The translations under genes were made by a program, and so were the position numbers. From Streptomyces sp. YIM 121038 (GTDB lineage Bacteria > Actinomycetota > Actinomycetes > Streptomycetales > Streptomycetaceae): 64,000 bases of DNA. The notes below the pieces were generated by a model. That model had not been told where the DNA came from. It searched no databases and saw nothing but the letters and a program-made list of their open reading frames with translations. Shown piece after piece: positions 34,896 to 54,172 of this stretch; the stretch's first letter is position 1, and every line of letters starts with the position of its first letter. The stretch is from the NCBI RefSeq assembly GCF_006088715.1, contig NZ_CP030771.1:5723501-5787500 (forward strand), written 5' to 3'.

Positions 34896-35006
34896 CTCGG
34901 CTCGCATAATGACCGCCGCCTGACGGCGACGGTCACAGCGGGCCAGACGTACGCCCGCCACACCAGTACATCCGGCACCTGCCGAATTAGTGGAAGGACC
35001 GCCATC

Positions 35007-35396
35007 ATGGCGAAGCTCACCCAGGACGAGCTGCTCGAGCAGTTCGAAGGCATGACCCTCATCGAGCTCTCCGAGTTCGTGAAGGCCTTCGAGGAGAAGT
35101 TCGACGTCACCGCCGCCGCTGCCGCGCCGGTCGTCGTCGCCGGTGGTGCCGCTGGTGGCGCCGCTGCCGCCGCCGAGGAGGAGAAGGACGAGTTCGACGT
35201 CATCCTCACCGGTGCGGGCGACAAGAAGATCCAGGTCATCAAGGTCGTGCGTGAGCTGACCTCCCTGGGTCTGAAGGAGGCCAAGGACCTCGTCGACGGC
35301 ACCCCGAAGCCGGTCCTCGAGAAGGTCGCCAAGGACGCCGCGGAGAAGGCCGCCGAGGCCCTCAAGGGCGCCGGCGCCTCCGTCGAGGTCAAGTAA
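35007..35396 (+). CDS. rplL: 50S ribosomal protein L7/L12
   Basis: 129 residues. The N-terminal dimer domain ([20 protein letters not shown]) is followed by an Ala-rich hinge and the C-terminal domain [22 protein letters not shown]...[11 protein letters not shown], which recruits translation factors. ATG after GTGGAAGGACCGCCATC. Terminated before the rpoB promoter. Confidence 0.97.
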   Translation: MAKLTQDELLEQFEGMTLIELSEFVKAFEEKFDVTAAAAAPVVVAGGAAGGAAAAAEEEKDEFDVILTGAGDKKIQVIKVVRELTSLGLKEAKDLVDGTPKPVLEKVAKDAAEKAAEALKGAGASVEVK

Positions 35397-35481
35397 CACC
35401 TCACGGGGTCGTACGCGACTCCTCGAGCCCCGTGGTCCTGTGAGGGACCACACGGCTCCCGCGCTGTAACGCGCACACACT

Positions 35482-35515
35482 GAAGGGCGATCACCCAGTT
35501 GGGTGGTCGCCCTTC
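35482..35515 (+). terminator. Terminator after rplL
   Basis: GAAGGGCGATCACCC-agtt-GGGTGGTCGCCCTTC, a 15-base stem with one wobble and a four-base loop. Confidence 0.93.
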
Positions 35516-36001
35516 GGCATTCCCGTGACGGCTGCCTTGCACTGTCGGCACCGGCGAGTATGGTGATCTTCGTTGTGCCTCCGAGCGGACTCCGAACGTT
35601 CCTGAATCGGAGCCTGTCAGGGGAGGGGGGCCTTGACGAACCGCACGCAGCGCGCAATTCTCAGGACGCGTCGTCACAAGGATCCGCATCCGAGGCATGG
35701 ATCGGCGGCGAAGAGGGCAGTATCGATGTGCGTTGAGGACGTGGCTTGCCGCAGGTGTTGAGAACACAGAGGGTCTTCAGAAACCCGCACTGGACATCAG
35801 TGGGCCAGGTGGCTACACTGACCCTTTGCGCTGCCTGTTAGCTGCCTCCTGCCCGTCACCAGGGGCATGCCCATCCGTGAGCATCGTGGGTTGAAACCGC
35901 TCTGACCTGGCCTTTTGGCCACTTCGGGACCGTCTCTCCTCCGTGCCAAGGCTGGGACCGGTACGCGCGTAGTGAGTCCGAGCCCTCGGAAGGACCCCCT
36001 C
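35516..36001 (+). other. rpoB upstream and leader region
   Basis: No gene is supported between the rplL terminator and rpoB. It contains a good promoter (35791-35819). The transcript would have a leader of about 175 bases. The section 35516-35790 has no motif I recognise. Confidence 0.7.
35791..35819 (+). promoter_or_regulatory. Promoter of rpoBC
   Basis: TGGACA (35791-35796) and TACACT (35814-35819) at the ideal 17-base spacing; start about 35826. Confidence 0.7.
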
Positions 36002-39487
<3,486 letters not shown>

Positions 39488-39581
39488 CGGGTCCCCCGCC
39501 ACCCCTGACACCGGGGTGGCGGGCCCCCGGACCCCGACAGACCATTGATTGAGACACGACCCTGAGAGGGATTGACGCATA

Positions 39582-43481
<3,900 letters not shown>

Positions 43482-43506
43482 TCCTCGCCTCCAGAGCGAG
43501 ACAACA

Positions 43507-43550
43507 CCGCAGGGCGGTCACCCGACGAGAGCCGGGTGGCCGCCCTGCGG
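43507..43550 (+). terminator. Terminator after rpoC
   Basis: CCGCAGGGCGGTCACCCG pairs with CGGGTGGCCGCCCTGCGG (18 bases, one wobble). Confidence 0.93.
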
Positions 43551-43601
43551 CGCTTTGCCGCATGATGGAAGGCACACATCGTGTGGGGGAGCGTGCGTAT
43601 C

Positions 43602-44108
43602 GTGACCAGTCCGTGGGGGCAGCCGGCGCCGTGGCCGGGGCAGCAGGGGCAGCCGTCGATGCTGGCGGGCCACTCCGACCGGGAGCGCGCGGTCGACGTG
43701 CTGCGCGCGGGCTTCGCGGAGGGCCGCCTCCAGCAGGACGAGTACGAGCGCCGCGTCGAGCGGGCCTACCAGGCGCGTACGGTGGGGGAGCTCGGCCTCC
43801 TGGTCGCCGACCTGCCGCAGGGCCCCTCGGGCTTCCCCCAGGCCCCGCCCGCGGTGCCGCACACCTTCATGGCGGCGCCGCCCACGAACGGCAAGGCCAC
43901 CGCGGCCCTGGTGTGCGGGATCGCGACGTTCTTCACGTTCGGCGCCTCGGCGCTGCCCGCGGTCGTTCTCGGCCACATCGCCCGCTCCGAGATCCGCCGC
44001 AGCCACGAGAGCGGCGACGGCCAGGCGGTGGCGGGCCTGGCCCTGGGCTGGCTGTGGATCGCCGGGTGGTCCCTGCTCCTGCTCCTGGTCGTAGCGGCGG
44101 CGAAGTGA
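43602..44108 (+). CDS. DUF1707 and DUF4190 membrane protein
   Basis: 168 residues. A DUF1707 (SHOCT-like) segment, HSDRERAVDVLRAGFAEGRLQQDEYERRVERAY (about residues 24-56), is followed by a Pro-rich linker and a two-helix DUF4190 domain (ALVCGIATFFTFG, VLGHIARSEIR, VAGLALGWLWI). The GTG at 43602 is chosen because GGGGGAG lies ten bases upstream. Function unknown; likely membrane-associated. Confidence 0.78.
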   Translation: MTSPWGQPAPWPGQQGQPSMLAGHSDRERAVDVLRAGFAEGRLQQDEYERRVERAYQARTVGELGLLVADLPQGPSGFPQAPPAVPHTFMAAPPTNGKATAALVCGIATFFTFGASALPAVVLGHIARSEIRRSHESGDGQAVAGLALGWLWIAGWSLLLLLVVAAAK

Positions 44109-44219
44109 GCCCACGCGCGCCCATGCAGCCCGTCCGGCGCTTGAGGGCGAGGCCGAAGGCCGATGACCGGCTCACGGCGCCCGAGGCGCCCGGCGTGTCC
44201 GGGGTCCGGGGTATTTGTT

Positions 44220-44248
44220 TTGACCGCAGCCAATGAGGTAGGTACGCT
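44220..44248 (+). promoter_or_regulatory. Promoter of the str operon
   Basis: TTGACC (44220-44225) and TACGCT (44243-44248) are 17 bases apart. Leader about 185 bases. Confidence 0.7.
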
Positions 44249-44365
44249 CAGACCTTGTGCCTGGGGTGTGCCTGGGCTCGCGCGCGTGTCTTCAACCGCA
44301 TCGTGAGTCTGATCCGGCCACCGCAATCTGCGCCCTTCTCGCTTTTAGCGGGGGTCTGCAGCATT

Positions 44366-44390
44366 CGACACACCCGACCGCGTGGGTCGG
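44366..44390 (+). promoter_or_regulatory. Shared leader hairpin, copy 1 (rpsL)
   Basis: CGACACAC followed by CCGACCGCGTGGGTCGG: a six-base stem CCGACC/GGTCGG with a GCGTG loop. A 24-of-25 identical copy lies in the rpsJ leader at 49218-49242. Located 50 bases before the rpsL start. Possible protein-binding or processing site. Confidence 0.75.
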
Positions 44391-44440
44391 CAACGTTCCA
44401 GGTTAGCTTTACTATTCGGCACACAGAAACCGGAGAAGTA

Positions 44441-44812
44441 GTGCCTACGATCCAGCAGCTGGTCCGGAAGGGCCGGCAGGACAAGGTCGAGAAGAACAAG
44501 ACGCCCGCACTCGAGGGTTCGCCCCAGCGCCGTGGCGTCTGCACGCGTGTGTTCACGACCACCCCGAAGAAGCCGAACTCGGCGCTCCGGAAGGTCGCGC
44601 GTGTGCGTCTGACCTCCGGTATCGAGGTCACGGCCTACATCCCGGGTGAGGGACACAACCTGCAGGAGCACTCCATCGTGCTCGTGCGCGGCGGCCGTGT
44701 GAAGGACCTGCCGGGTGTTCGCTACAAGATCATCCGCGGTTCCCTCGACACCCAGGGTGTCAAGAACCGCAAGCAGGCCCGCAGCCGCTACGGCGCCAAG
44801 AAGGAGAAGTAA
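44441..44812 (+). CDS. rpsL: 30S ribosomal protein S12
   Basis: 123 residues. Lys43 (TPKKPNSA), Lys88 and Pro91 (VKDLPG) are the streptomycin-sensitive residues, so no rpsL-type resistance is present. Start GTG at 44441 with CGGAGAAGTA upstream. First gene of rpsL-rpsG-fusA-tuf; two bases separate it from rpsG. Confidence 0.97.
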   Translation: MPTIQQLVRKGRQDKVEKNKTPALEGSPQRRGVCTRVFTTTPKKPNSALRKVARVRLTSGIEVTAYIPGEGHNLQEHSIVLVRGGRVKDLPGVRYKIIRGSLDTQGVKNRKQARSRYGAKKEK

Positions 44813-44814
44813 GA

Positions 44815-45285
44815 ATGCCTCGTAAGGGCCCCGCCCCGAAGCGCCCGGTCATCATCGACCCGGTGTACGGCTCTCCTCTGGTGACCTCCCTCATCAACAA
44901 GGTGCTGCTGAACGGCAAGCGCTCCACCGCCGAGCGCATCGTCTACGGCGCCATGGAGGGTCTGCGTGAGAAGACCGGCAACGACCCGGTCATCACGCTG
45001 AAGCGCGCGCTGGAGAACATCAAGCCGACCCTCGAGGTCAAGTCCCGCCGCGTCGGTGGTGCGACCTACCAGGTGCCGATCGAGGTCAAGCCCGGTCGCG
45101 CCAACACGCTGGCCCTGCGCTGGCTGGTGGGTTACTCCCGCGCCCGTCGCGAGAAGACCATGACCGAGCGTCTGCTCAACGAGCTCCTCGACGCCTCCAA
45201 CGGCCTGGGTGCCGCTGTGAAGAAGCGTGAGGACACCCACAAGATGGCCGAGTCCAACAAGGCCTTCGCGCACTACCGCTGGTAG
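44815..45285 (+). CDS. rpsG: 30S ribosomal protein S7
   Basis: 156 residues. [38 protein letters not shown] and the C-terminal [20 protein letters not shown] are all S7 features. ATG with AAGGAGAAGTAAGA upstream, which overlaps the end of rpsL. Binds 16S rRNA head. 39 bases before fusA. Confidence 0.97.
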   Translation: MPRKGPAPKRPVIIDPVYGSPLVTSLINKVLLNGKRSTAERIVYGAMEGLREKTGNDPVITLKRALENIKPTLEVKSRRVGGATYQVPIEVKPGRANTLALRWLVGYSRARREKTMTERLLNELLDASNGLGAAVKKREDTHKMAESNKAFAHYRW

Positions 45286-45324
45286 TCGCTACCCCCATCG
45301 AGACCGAGAGAAGACTGAGCCGAT

Positions 45325-47451
45325 ATGGCTACCACTTCACTTGACCTGGCCAAGGTGCGCAACATCGGCATCATGGCTCACATCGACGCGGGCAAGACGA
45401 CGACCACCGAGCGGATCCTGTTCTACACCGGTGTCTCGTACAAGATCGGTGAGGTCCACGACGGTGCCGCCACGATGGACTGGATGGAGCAGGAGCAGGA
45501 GCGTGGCATCACGATCACCTCTGCTGCCACCACCTGTCACTGGCCGCTGAACGACGTCGACCACACGATCAACATCATCGACACCCCCGGGCACGTCGAC
45601 TTCACCGTCGAGGTGGAGCGCTCCCTGCGCGTGCTCGACGGTGCCGTGACGGTGTTCGACGGCGTCGCCGGTGTCGAGCCCCAGTCCGAGACCGTGTGGC
45701 GTCAGGCGGACCGCTACGGCGTCCCGCGTATCTGCTTCGTCAACAAGCTCGACCGTACGGGTGCCGAGTTCCACCGCTGCGTCGACATGATCGTCGACCG
45801 CCTCGGTGCGACCCCGATCGTCATGCAGCTGCCCATCGGCGCGGAGGCTGACTTCAAGGGCGTCGTCGACCTCGTCACGATGAAGGCCTTCGTCTGGTCC
45901 GCCGAGACCAAGATGGGCGAGGCCTACGACATCGTCGACATCCCGGCCACGCACACCGAGGCCGCCGACGAGTGGCGCGGCAAGCTCCTCGAGGCCGTCG
46001 CCGAGAACGACGAGCAGATGATGGAGCTGTACCTCGAGGGCCAGGAGCCCACCGAGGAGCAGCTGTACGCGGCGATCCGTCGCATCACCATCGCCTCGGG
46101 CAAGGGCGGCGACACCACCGTCACCCCCGTGTTCTGCGGCACCGCGTTCAAGAACAAGGGCGTCCAGCCCCTGCTCGACGCGGTCGTGCGCTACCTCCCC
46201 TCCCCCCTGGACGTCGAGGCCATCGAGGGCCACGGCACCAAGGACCCGGAGGAGATCGTCAAGCGCAAGCCGTCCGACGACGAGCCGCTCGCGGCCCTCG
46301 CGTTCAAGATCGCGAGCGACCCGCACCTCGGCAAGCTCACCTTCGTCCGGATCTACTCCGGTCGCCTTGACTCCGGCACCGCCGTGCTGAACTCCGTCAA
46401 GGGCAAGAAGGAGCGCATCGGCAAGATCTACCGCATGCACGCGAACAAGCGTGAGGAGATCGAGTCGGTGGGCGCCGGTGACATCGTCGCCGTCATGGGT
46501 CTGAAGCAGACCACCACGGGCGAGACGCTCTGTGACGACAAGGCCCCGGTCATCCTGGAGTCCATGGACTTCCCGGCGCCGGTCATCCAGGTCGCCATCG
46601 AGCCGAAGTCCAAGGGTGACCAGGAGAAGCTGGGTGTCGCCATCCAGCGCCTCTCGGAGGAGGACCCCTCCTTCCAGGTCCACTCGGACGAGGAGACCGG
46701 CCAGACCATCATCGGTGGTATGGGCGAGCTTCACCTCGAGGTGCTCGTCGACCGCATGAAGCGCGAGTTCCGCGTCGAGGCGAACGTCGGCAAGCCGCAG
46801 GTCGCGTACCGCGAGACGATCCGTCGGGCCGTCGAGCGCGTGGACTACACCCACAAGAAGCAGACCGGTGGTACCGGTCAGTTCGCCAAGGTGCAGATCG
46901 CGATCGAGCCCATCGTCGACGGCGATGCCTCGTACGAGTTCGTGAACAAGGTCACCGGTGGCCGCATCCCGCGGGAGTACATCCCGTCGGTGGACGCGGG
47001 TGCGCAGGAGGCCATGCAGTTCGGCATCCTGGCGGGCTACGAGATGACGGGCGTCCGCGTCACGCTGCTCGACGGTGCCTACCACGAGGTCGACTCCTCC
47101 GAGCTCGCCTTCAAGATCGCCGGTTCGCAGGCCTTCAAGGAGGCCGCGCGGCAGGCCAAGCCCGTGCTGCTCGAGCCGATGATGGCCGTCGAGGTCACCA
47201 CGCCCGAGGACTACATGGGCGACGTCATCGGCGACATCAACTCCCGCCGTGGCCAGATCCAGGCCATGGAGGAGCGCAGTGGCGCCCGGGTCGTCAAGGG
47301 CCTGGTTCCGCTGTCGGAGATGTTCGGCTACGTCGGAGACCTCCGCAGCAAGACGTCGGGTCGCGCAAGCTACTCGATGCAGTTCGACTCCTACGCCGAG
47401 GTTCCGCGGAACGTCGCCGAGGAGATCATCGCGAAGGCCAAGGGCGAGTAG
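45325..47451 (+). CDS. fusA: Elongation factor G
   Basis: Translocation GTPase, 708 residues. G1 AHIDAGKT (18-25), DTPGH and NKLD are intact; domains III-V follow ([32 protein letters not shown]). ATG at 45325 after GAGAGAAGACTGAGCCGAT. Followed by a 149-base gap with the tuf leader. Confidence 0.98.
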   Translation: MATTSLDLAKVRNIGIMAHIDAGKTTTTERILFYTGVSYKIGEVHDGAATMDWMEQEQERGITITSAATTCHWPLNDVDHTINIIDTPGHVDFTVEVERSLRVLDGAVTVFDGVAGVEPQSETVWRQADRYGVPRICFVNKLDRTGAEFHRCVDMIVDRLGATPIVMQLPIGAEADFKGVVDLVTMKAFVWSAETKMGEAYDIVDIPATHTEAADEWRGKLLEAVAENDEQMMELYLEGQEPTEEQLYAAIRRITIASGKGGDTTVTPVFCGTAFKNKGVQPLLDAVVRYLPSPLDVEAIEGHGTKDPEEIVKRKPSDDEPLAALAFKIASDPHLGKLTFVRIYSGRLDSGTAVLNSVKGKKERIGKIYRMHANKREEIESVGAGDIVAVMGLKQTTTGETLCDDKAPVILESMDFPAPVIQVAIEPKSKGDQEKLGVAIQRLSEEDPSFQVHSDEETGQTIIGGMGELHLEVLVDRMKREFRVEANVGKPQVAYRETIRRAVERVDYTHKKQTGGTGQFAKVQIAIEPIVDGDASYEFVNKVTGGRIPREYIPSVDAGAQEAMQFGILAGYEMTGVRVTLLDGAYHEVDSSELAFKIAGSQAFKEAARQAKPVLLEPMMAVEVTTPEDYMGDVIGDINSRRGQIQAMEERSGARVVKGLVPLSEMFGYVGDLRSKTSGRASYSMQFDSYAEVPRNVAEEIIAKAKGE

Positions 47452-47475
47452 CTCACCCGAGCACACGCTTTAGGC

Positions 47476-47532
47476 TTGACACCGTCGGCCGGGGCAAACC
47501 CCGCGATCCGTGAGGAATGCCCCGGCGGTCGG
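47476..47532 (+). promoter_or_regulatory. tuf leader: -35-like TTGACA and hairpin
   Basis: TTGACA (47476-47481) suggests a separate tuf promoter, though no clear -10 box follows. GCCGGGGCA (47488-47496) and TGCCCCGGC (47518-47526) form a nine-base hairpin. It could attenuate or regulate tuf within the operon. Confidence 0.45.
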
Positions 47533-47600
47533 CACCCCAGCAAAGATCACCTGGCGCCGATGAAGTAAGGCGTACAGAACCACTCCACAGGAGGACCCCA

Positions 47601-48794
<1,194 letters not shown>

Positions 48795-48848
48795 GTACTC
48801 CTTGCTTGTTGATCGGGGAGACCCGGTCGCTCTGAACTGAGCGCAGCG

Positions 48849-48885
48849 AGAGGCCCCACCTGCCGTTACGGCGGGTGGGGCCTCT
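48849..48885 (+). terminator. Terminator after tuf
   Basis: AGAGGCCCCACC and GGTGGGGCCTCT form a 12-base stem with an inner TGCCG/CGGCG pairing and TTGT after it. Confidence 0.92.
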
Positions 48886-48937
48886 TGTCGTGTCCGGGGG
48901 CGCCGGGCACGGCCGTGCCGCTTGACAATCGGCTCGA

Positions 48938-48968
48938 TTGGCCTTCGTCGTCCCAGGTGTGGCACACT
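48938..48968 (+). promoter_or_regulatory. Candidate promoter of the S10 operon
   Basis: TTGGCC (48938-48943) and CACACT (48963-48968), 19 bases apart. A nearby TTGACA at 48922 is an alternative -35 without a matching -10. Confidence 0.4.
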
Positions 48969-49217
48969 GTTCAGGTTGCTCGGTTGAGTGCCGATGCTGT
49001 GCGCCTCCCGCCGGGAGGACTGAAAGCGAGTCCCACAGTACTCGTCGCCCCATCTGCCGTAAGGCAGCGCTGTGGCGGACGTACGGGAATCTTTCGGGAA
49101 GTGCGGTGCGGTGGCTCGGCCAGGCGCCCGGTGGGTTTCTTCCCCCGGACCCGCGGTCATGCAGGGCCGCAGCCCCTAGCAGGGAAATCCTTCGGGAGAT
49201 CTGTGTGAGCGGGACTG

Positions 49218-49242
49218 CGACACGCCCGACCGCGTGGGTCGG
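49218..49242 (+). promoter_or_regulatory. Shared leader hairpin, copy 2 (rpsJ)
   Basis: CGACACGC followed by CCGACCGCGTGGGTCGG, differing in one base from 44366-44390. It is 64 bases before the rpsJ ATG. The match in two ribosomal operons suggests a common regulator or maturation step. Confidence 0.75.
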
Positions 49243-49306
49243 AGGAAGTAGAAAAACGGGCCTTCCGGGGGCCAGAGCGTTCGAGACAAAGGACTACTAA
49301 GTAGCC

Positions 49307-49615
49307 ATGGCGGGACAGAAGATCCGCATCCGGCTCAAGGCCTACGACCACGAGGTCATCGACTCCTCGGCGAAGAAGATCGTCGAGACGGTGACGCGTA
49401 CTGGTGCGTCGGTCGCGGGCCCGGTGCCGCTGCCCACTGAGAAGAACGTGTACTGCGTCATCAAGTCGCCGCACAAGTACAAGGACTCGCGCGAGCACTT
49501 CGAGATGCGCACGCACAAGCGCCTGATCGACATCCTCGACCCGACGCCCAAGACCGTTGACTCGCTGATGCGCCTGGACCTTCCGGCCGGCGTTGACATC
49601 GAGATCAAGCTCTGA
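49307..49615 (+). CDS. rpsJ: 30S ribosomal protein S10
   Basis: 102 residues: [24 protein letters not shown] and [23 protein letters not shown] are diagnostic. ATG at 49307. First gene of the S10 operon. Binds 16S rRNA and, in other bacteria, NusB. Confidence 0.97.
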   Translation: MAGQKIRIRLKAYDHEVIDSSAKKIVETVTRTGASVAGPVPLPTEKNVYCVIKSPHKYKDSREHFEMRTHKRLIDILDPTPKTVDSLMRLDLPAGVDIEIKL

Positions 49616-49629
49616 GAGGCACGGAAGAG

Positions 49630-50274
49630 ATGACCAAGCAGATCAAGGGCATCCTGGGCGAGAAGCTCGGCATGACCCAGGTCTGGGACGAGAACAACCG
49701 TGTCGTCCCCGTGACCGTGGTCAAGGCCGGGCCCTGCGTTGTTACCCAGGTCCGTACGAATGACAGCGACGGCTACGAGTCGGTCCAGATCGCCTTCGGC
49801 GAGATCGACCCGCGCAAGGTGAACAAGCCCCTCAAGGGCCACTTCGCCAAGGCCGACGTGACCCCCCGACGCCACCTCGTCGAGATCCGTACCTCGGACG
49901 CGTCCGAGTACACCCTCGGCCAGGAGCTCACCGCCGAGACCTTCGAGTCGGGCGTCAAGGTCGACGTGACCGGCAAGAGCAAGGGCAAGGGCTTCGCCGG
50001 TGTCATGAAGCGCCACAACTTCGGTGGCCTCGGCTCCAGCCACGGCACCCAGCGCAAGCACCGCTCGCCCGGCTCCATCGGTGGCTGCGCCACCCCGGGC
50101 CGCGTGTTCAAGGGCCTCCGCATGGCGGGCCGCATGGGCAACGAGCGGGTCACCACCCAGAACCTGACCGTCCACGCCGTTGACGCGGAGAAGGGTCTGC
50201 TGCTCATCAAGGGCGCGGTTCCCGGTCCGAACGGCGGCCTCGTCCTGGTCCGCACCGCGGCCAAGGGGGCCTGA
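49630..50274 (+). CDS. rplC: 50S ribosomal protein L3
   Basis: 214 residues. [15 protein letters not shown] and [31 protein letters not shown], the arm reaching to the peptidyl-transferase centre. ATG after GGCACGGAAGAG. Nine bases before rplD. Confidence 0.97.
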   Translation: MTKQIKGILGEKLGMTQVWDENNRVVPVTVVKAGPCVVTQVRTNDSDGYESVQIAFGEIDPRKVNKPLKGHFAKADVTPRRHLVEIRTSDASEYTLGQELTAETFESGVKVDVTGKSKGKGFAGVMKRHNFGGLGSSHGTQRKHRSPGSIGGCATPGRVFKGLRMAGRMGNERVTTQNLTVHAVDAEKGLLLIKGAVPGPNGGLVLVRTAAKGA

Positions 50275-50282
50275 GGTAACCG

Positions 50283-50933
50283 ATGAGCACTGTTGAGATC
50301 CTTTCGCCGGCAGGCGACAAGGCCGGTACCGTCGAGCTCCCCGCGGAGATCTTCGACGCGAAGGTCAGCATCCCGCTGATCCACCAGGTCGTTGTCGCGC
50401 AGCTGGCCGCTGCCCGCCAGGGCACGCACAAGACCAAGACGCGCGGCGAGGTCCGTGGTGGCGGCAAGAAGCCGTACCGCCAGAAGGGCACCGGCCGCGC
50501 CCGCCAGGGTTCGACCCGCGCGCCGCAGTTCGCCGGTGGTGGCGTCGTGCACGGTCCCGTGCCGCGTGACTACTCGCAGCGGACCCCGAAGAAGATGAAG
50601 GCCGCCGCCCTGCGCGGTGCCCTCACCGACCGGGCCCGCAACAGCCGCATCCACGTCGTCTCCGACGTGGTCGAGGGCGACATCTCCACGAAGGCCGTCA
50701 AGGCTCTCCTCGGCAAGATCAGCGAGCGCAAGAACGTGCTCCTGGTCGTCGAGCGCGAGAACGAGAAGGCCGTGCTGTCCGCCCGCAACCTGCCCCAGGT
50801 CCACATCCTGGAGCCGGGCCAGCTGAACACGTACGACGTTCTCGTCTCGGACGACGTGGTCTTCACCCAGGCCGCGTTCGAGTCCTTCGTGTCTGGCCCC
50901 AAGGCCGCTGACACCGAAGGGAGCGAGGCCTGA
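50283..50933 (+). CDS. rplD: 50S ribosomal protein L4
   Basis: 216 residues. The extended tunnel loop reads [28 protein letters not shown]. The globular part ends in Ala/Glu-rich sequence. In E. coli L4 represses the S10 operon; whether it does here is unknown. Stop overlaps rplW by one base. Confidence 0.97.
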   Translation: MSTVEILSPAGDKAGTVELPAEIFDAKVSIPLIHQVVVAQLAAARQGTHKTKTRGEVRGGGKKPYRQKGTGRARQGSTRAPQFAGGGVVHGPVPRDYSQRTPKKMKAAALRGALTDRARNSRIHVVSDVVEGDISTKAVKALLGKISERKNVLLVVERENEKAVLSARNLPQVHILEPGQLNTYDVLVSDDVVFTQAAFESFVSGPKAADTEGSEA

Positions 50934-51349
50934 TGGCTATCCGTCACCCCGCTATCGCCTCGAAGGCCGCCAAGGCCGCCAAGGCCGCGCGCGTCGCCAA
51001 GGCGAAGCGCCACGCCACCGAGGGCAAGAACACCGTCGAGACGCCGCTGAGCAAGAGCTTCACGGACCCCCGTGACGTGCTCCTCAAGCCGGTCGTCTCG
51101 GAGAAGAGCTACGCGCTGCTCGACGAGGGCAAGTACACCTTCGTCGTCGCGCCGGGCGCCAACAAGACCCAGATCAAGCAGGCCGTCGAGGCGGTCTTCT
51201 CGGTCAAGGTCACCGGTGTCAACACGCTCAACCGCCAGGGCAAGCGCAAGCGCACCCGCACCGGTTTCGGCAAGCGTGCCGACTCCAAGCGCGCGATCGT
51301 GACCCTCGCTGAGGGCGACCGTATCGACATCTTCGGCCAGGCCTCCTAA
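50933..51349 (+). CDS. rplW: 50S ribosomal protein L23
   Basis: 138 residues. An Ala/Lys-rich N-terminal extension of about 40 residues ([16 protein letters not shown]) precedes the L23 core ([26 protein letters not shown]). This is longer than the E. coli protein but usual in Streptomyces as I recall. L23 docks signal recognition particle and trigger factor at the exit. Confidence 0.96.
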   Translation: MAIRHPAIASKAAKAAKAARVAKAKRHATEGKNTVETPLSKSFTDPRDVLLKPVVSEKSYALLDEGKYTFVVAPGANKTQIKQAVEAVFSVKVTGVNTLNRQGKRKRTRTGFGKRADSKRAIVTLAEGDRIDIFGQAS

Positions 51350-51387
51350 CGGAGACCCTGGTCCGAATATCGGACGAGGACTGAGAA

Positions 51388-52224
51388 ATGGGAATCCGCA
51401 AGTACAAGCCGACGACGCCGGGCCGCCGTGGCTCCTCCGTCGCCGACTTCGTCGAGGTCACGCGGTCCACGCCGGAGAAGTCGCTGGTCCGCCCCCTGCA
51501 CAGCAAGGGCGGCCGTAACAACGCCGGTCGTGTGACCGTTCGCCACCAGGGTGGCGGACACAAGCGCGCCTACCGTGTGATCGACTTCCGTCGTCACGAC
51601 AAGGACGGCGTGCCGGCGAAGGTCGCGCACATCGAGTACGACCCGAACCGCACCGCGCGCATCGCCCTGCTGCACTACGCAGACGGCGAGAAGCGCTACA
51701 TCATCGCTCCGCGCAACCTGGCGCAGGGTGACCGGGTGGAGAACGGCCCTGGCGCCGACATCAAGCCCGGCAACAACCTTGCCCTGCGCAACATCCCGGT
51801 CGGTACCACGATCCACGCGATCGAGCTCCGTCCGGGCGGCGGCGCCAAGTTCGCCCGCTCCGCGGGTGCCTCGGTGCAGCTGCTCGCGAAGGAGGGCTCG
51901 ATGGCCCACCTGCGCATGCCGTCGGGCGAGATCCGTCTGGTCGACGTCCGCTGCCGCGCCACCATCGGTGAGGTCGGCAACGCCGAGCAGTCGAACATCA
52001 ACTGGGGCAAGGCCGGCCGCAAGCGCTGGCTGGGCGTCCGTCCCACCGTTCGCGGTGTCGTGATGAACCCGGTTGACCACCCGCACGGTGGTGGTGAGGG
52101 CAAGACCTCCGGTGGTCGTCACCCGGTCTCGCCCTGGGGCAAGAAGGAAGGCCGTACTCGTTCGCCCAAGAAGGCGTCGAACAAGTACATCGTCCGCCGC
52201 CGCAAGACGAACAAGAAGCGCTAA
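51388..52224 (+). CDS. rplB: 50S ribosomal protein L2
   Basis: 278 residues. [44 protein letters not shown] includes the His required near the peptidyl-transferase centre. ATG after GAGGACTGAGAA, 38 bases beyond rplW. Confidence 0.98.
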   Translation: MGIRKYKPTTPGRRGSSVADFVEVTRSTPEKSLVRPLHSKGGRNNAGRVTVRHQGGGHKRAYRVIDFRRHDKDGVPAKVAHIEYDPNRTARIALLHYADGEKRYIIAPRNLAQGDRVENGPGADIKPGNNLALRNIPVGTTIHAIELRPGGGAKFARSAGASVQLLAKEGSMAHLRMPSGEIRLVDVRCRATIGEVGNAEQSNINWGKAGRKRWLGVRPTVRGVVMNPVDHPHGGGEGKTSGGRHPVSPWGKKEGRTRSPKKASNKYIVRRRKTNKKR

Positions 52225-52236
52225 GGACGGGTTGAG

Positions 52237-52518
52237 ATGCCTCGTAGCCTGAAGAAGGGGCCCTTCGTCGACGACCACCTGATCAAGAAGGTGGATGTCC
52301 AGAACGAAGCCGGCACCAAGAACGTCATCAAGACCTGGTCCCGCCGCTCGATGATCGTCCCGGCCATGCTCGGCCACACGATCGCGGTGCACAACGGCAA
52401 GACCCACATCCCGGTGTTCGTCACCGAGTCGATGGTCGGCCACAAGCTCGGCGAGTTCTCGCCGACGCGCACCTTCCGGGGTCACGTCAAGGACGACCGG
52501 AAGTCGAAGCGCCGCTAA
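52237..52518 (+). CDS. rpsS: 30S ribosomal protein S19
   Basis: 93 residues. [18 protein letters not shown] and [15 protein letters not shown]. Located at the head of the 30S subunit near S13. ATG at 52237. Confidence 0.97.
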   Translation: MPRSLKKGPFVDDHLIKKVDVQNEAGTKNVIKTWSRRSMIVPAMLGHTIAVHNGKTHIPVFVTESMVGHKLGEFSPTRTFRGHVKDDRKSKRR

Positions 52519-52560
52519 GGCGGGGTGGAATCGACTATGACTAACACCGAAGGGACAACC

Positions 52561-52908
52561 ATGGAAGCCAGGGCCCAGGCGCGGTACATCCGCGTCACGC
52601 CCATGAAGGCCCGCCGCGTGGTGGACCTCATCCGTGGCATGGATGCCACGGAGGCTCAGGCGGTCCTGCGTTTCGCCCCGCAGGCCGCCAGCGTGCCGGT
52701 CGGCAAGGTGCTGGACAGCGCCATCGCCAACGCCGCGCACAACTACGACCACACGGACGCCTCGTCGCTGTACATCAGCGAGGCGTACGTGGACGAGGGC
52801 CCGACCCTGAAGCGGTTCCGTCCGCGTGCCCAGGGCCGTGCCTACCGGATCCGTAAGCGGACCAGCCACATCACCGTGGTCGTCAGCAGCAAGGAAGGAA
52901 CCCGGTAA
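52561..52908 (+). CDS. rplV: 50S ribosomal protein L22
   Basis: 115 residues starting [20 protein letters not shown]. The ATG at 52561 has CGAAGGGACAACC upstream and matches the usual start; in-frame GTG at 52525 and ATG at 52537 would add 12 or 8 residues. The tunnel loop region ([17 protein letters not shown]) is standard, with no macrolide-resistance deletion. Stop overlaps rpsC. Confidence 0.95.
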   Translation: MEARAQARYIRVTPMKARRVVDLIRGMDATEAQAVLRFAPQAASVPVGKVLDSAIANAAHNYDHTDASSLYISEAYVDEGPTLKRFRPRAQGRAYRIRKRTSHITVVVSSKEGTR

Positions 52909-53747
52909 TGGGCCAGAAGGTAAACCCGCACGGGTTCCGGCTCGGTGTCACGACCGACTTCAAGTCGCGTTGGTACGCCGACAAGCTGTACAAGGACTAC
53001 GTCAAGGAAGACGTCGCCATCCGTCGGATGATGACGTCCGGCATGGAGCGCGCCGGCATCTCGAAGGTGGAGATCGAGCGCACCCGTGACCGCGTGCGTG
53101 TGGACATCCACACCGCTCGTCCCGGCATCGTCATCGGCCGCCGTGGCGCCGAGGCCGACCGCATCCGCGGTGACCTCGAGAAGCTCACGGGCAAGCAGGT
53201 CCAGCTGAACATCCTCGAGGTCAAGAACCCCGAGACGGACGCTCAGCTCGTGGCCCAGGCCGTCGCGGAGCAGCTGTCCTCCCGCGTCTCCTTCCGTCGC
53301 GCCATGCGCAAGAGCATGCAGTCGGCGATGAAGGCGGGCGCCAAGGGCATCAAGATCCAGTGTGGCGGTCGTCTCGGCGGTGCCGAGATGTCCCGCTCGG
53401 AGTTCTACCGCGAGGGCCGTGTGCCCCTGCACACGCTCCGCGCCAACGTGGACTACGGCTTCTTCGAGGCCAAGACGACCTTCGGCCGCATCGGCGTGAA
53501 GGTCTGGATCTACAAGGGCGACGTCAAGAACATCGCCGAGGTCCGCGCCGAGAACGCCGCTGCCCGCGCCGGCAACCGCCCGGCCCGTGGTGGCAACGAC
53601 CGCCCGGCCCGCGGTGGCCGTGGTGGCGAGCGTGGCGGCCGCGGCCGCAAGCCGCAGCAGCAGTCCGCGCCGGCTGCCGAGGCCCCCAAGGCCGAGGCTC
53701 CCGCCGCTGCCGCTCCGGCTGCTGAGAGCACCGGAACGGAGGCCTGA
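52908..53747 (+). CDS. rpsC: 30S ribosomal protein S3
   Basis: 279 residues. KH domain with [19 protein letters not shown] and C-terminal domain ([20 protein letters not shown]). A tail of about 65 Gly/Arg/Ala/Pro residues follows the conserved core, as in other actinobacteria. ATG shares its A with the rplV stop. Confidence 0.97.
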   Translation: MGQKVNPHGFRLGVTTDFKSRWYADKLYKDYVKEDVAIRRMMTSGMERAGISKVEIERTRDRVRVDIHTARPGIVIGRRGAEADRIRGDLEKLTGKQVQLNILEVKNPETDAQLVAQAVAEQLSSRVSFRRAMRKSMQSAMKAGAKGIKIQCGGRLGGAEMSRSEFYREGRVPLHTLRANVDYGFFEAKTTFGRIGVKVWIYKGDVKNIAEVRAENAAARAGNRPARGGNDRPARGGRGGERGGRGRKPQQQSAPAAEAPKAEAPAAAAPAAESTGTEA

Positions 53748-53752
53748 CCGAC

Positions 53753-54172
53753 ATGCTGATCCCCCGTAGGGTCAAGCACCGCAAGCAGCACCACCCCAAG
53801 CGCTCTGGCATGAGCAAGGGTGGCACGCAGGTTGCGTTCGGTGAGTACGGCATCCAGGCCATGGGCCCGGCGTACGTCACCAACCGTCAGATCGAGGCCG
53901 CGCGTATCGCGATGACCCGCCACATCAAGCGTGGCGGCAAGGTCTGGATCAACATCTACCCGGACCGTCCCCTCACCAAGAAGCCTGCCGAGACCCGCAT
54001 GGGTTCCGGTAAGGGTTCGCCGGAGTGGTGGATCGCCAACGTCAAGCCCGGACGCGTCATGTTCGAGCTGTCGTACCCCAACGAGAAGATCGCCCGTGAG
54101 GCGCTGACCCGTGCGGCCCACAAGCTGCCGATGAAGTGCCGGATCGTCAAGCGCGAGGCAGGTGAAGCGTGA
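53753..54172 (+). CDS. rplP: 50S ribosomal protein L16
   Basis: 139 residues. [26 protein letters not shown] and [20 protein letters not shown]. Binds near the A-site tRNA elbow. ATG at 53753. Confidence 0.97.
   Translation: MLIPRRVKHRKQHHPKRSGMSKGGTQVAFGEYGIQAMGPAYVTNRQIEAARIAMTRHIKRGGKVWINIYPDRPLTKKPAETRMGSGKGSPEWWIANVKPGRVMFELSYPNEKIAREALTRAAHKLPMKCRIVKREAGEA

Larger units (their letters stand above)
44109..44440. other. rpsL upstream and leader region
   Basis: Contains the str-operon promoter (44220-44248) and the leader hairpin (44366-44390). The first 110 bases hold no gene I can support. Confidence 0.7.
48795..49306. other. Promoter and leader of the S10 operon
   Basis: Contains the tuf terminator, a likely promoter near 48938-48968 and the shared leader hairpin (49218-49242). 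Short open frames here lack motifs and ribosome sites. Confidence 0.7.

Noticed and set aside
35915..36001. Upstream ATG or GTG starts for rpoB
   Set aside because: They would add residues not found in Streptomyces RpoB, and the ribosome site fits the TTG at 36002.
44441..44812. Streptomycin-resistance change in rpsL
   Set aside because: Lys43, Lys88 and Pro91 are all the sensitive form.
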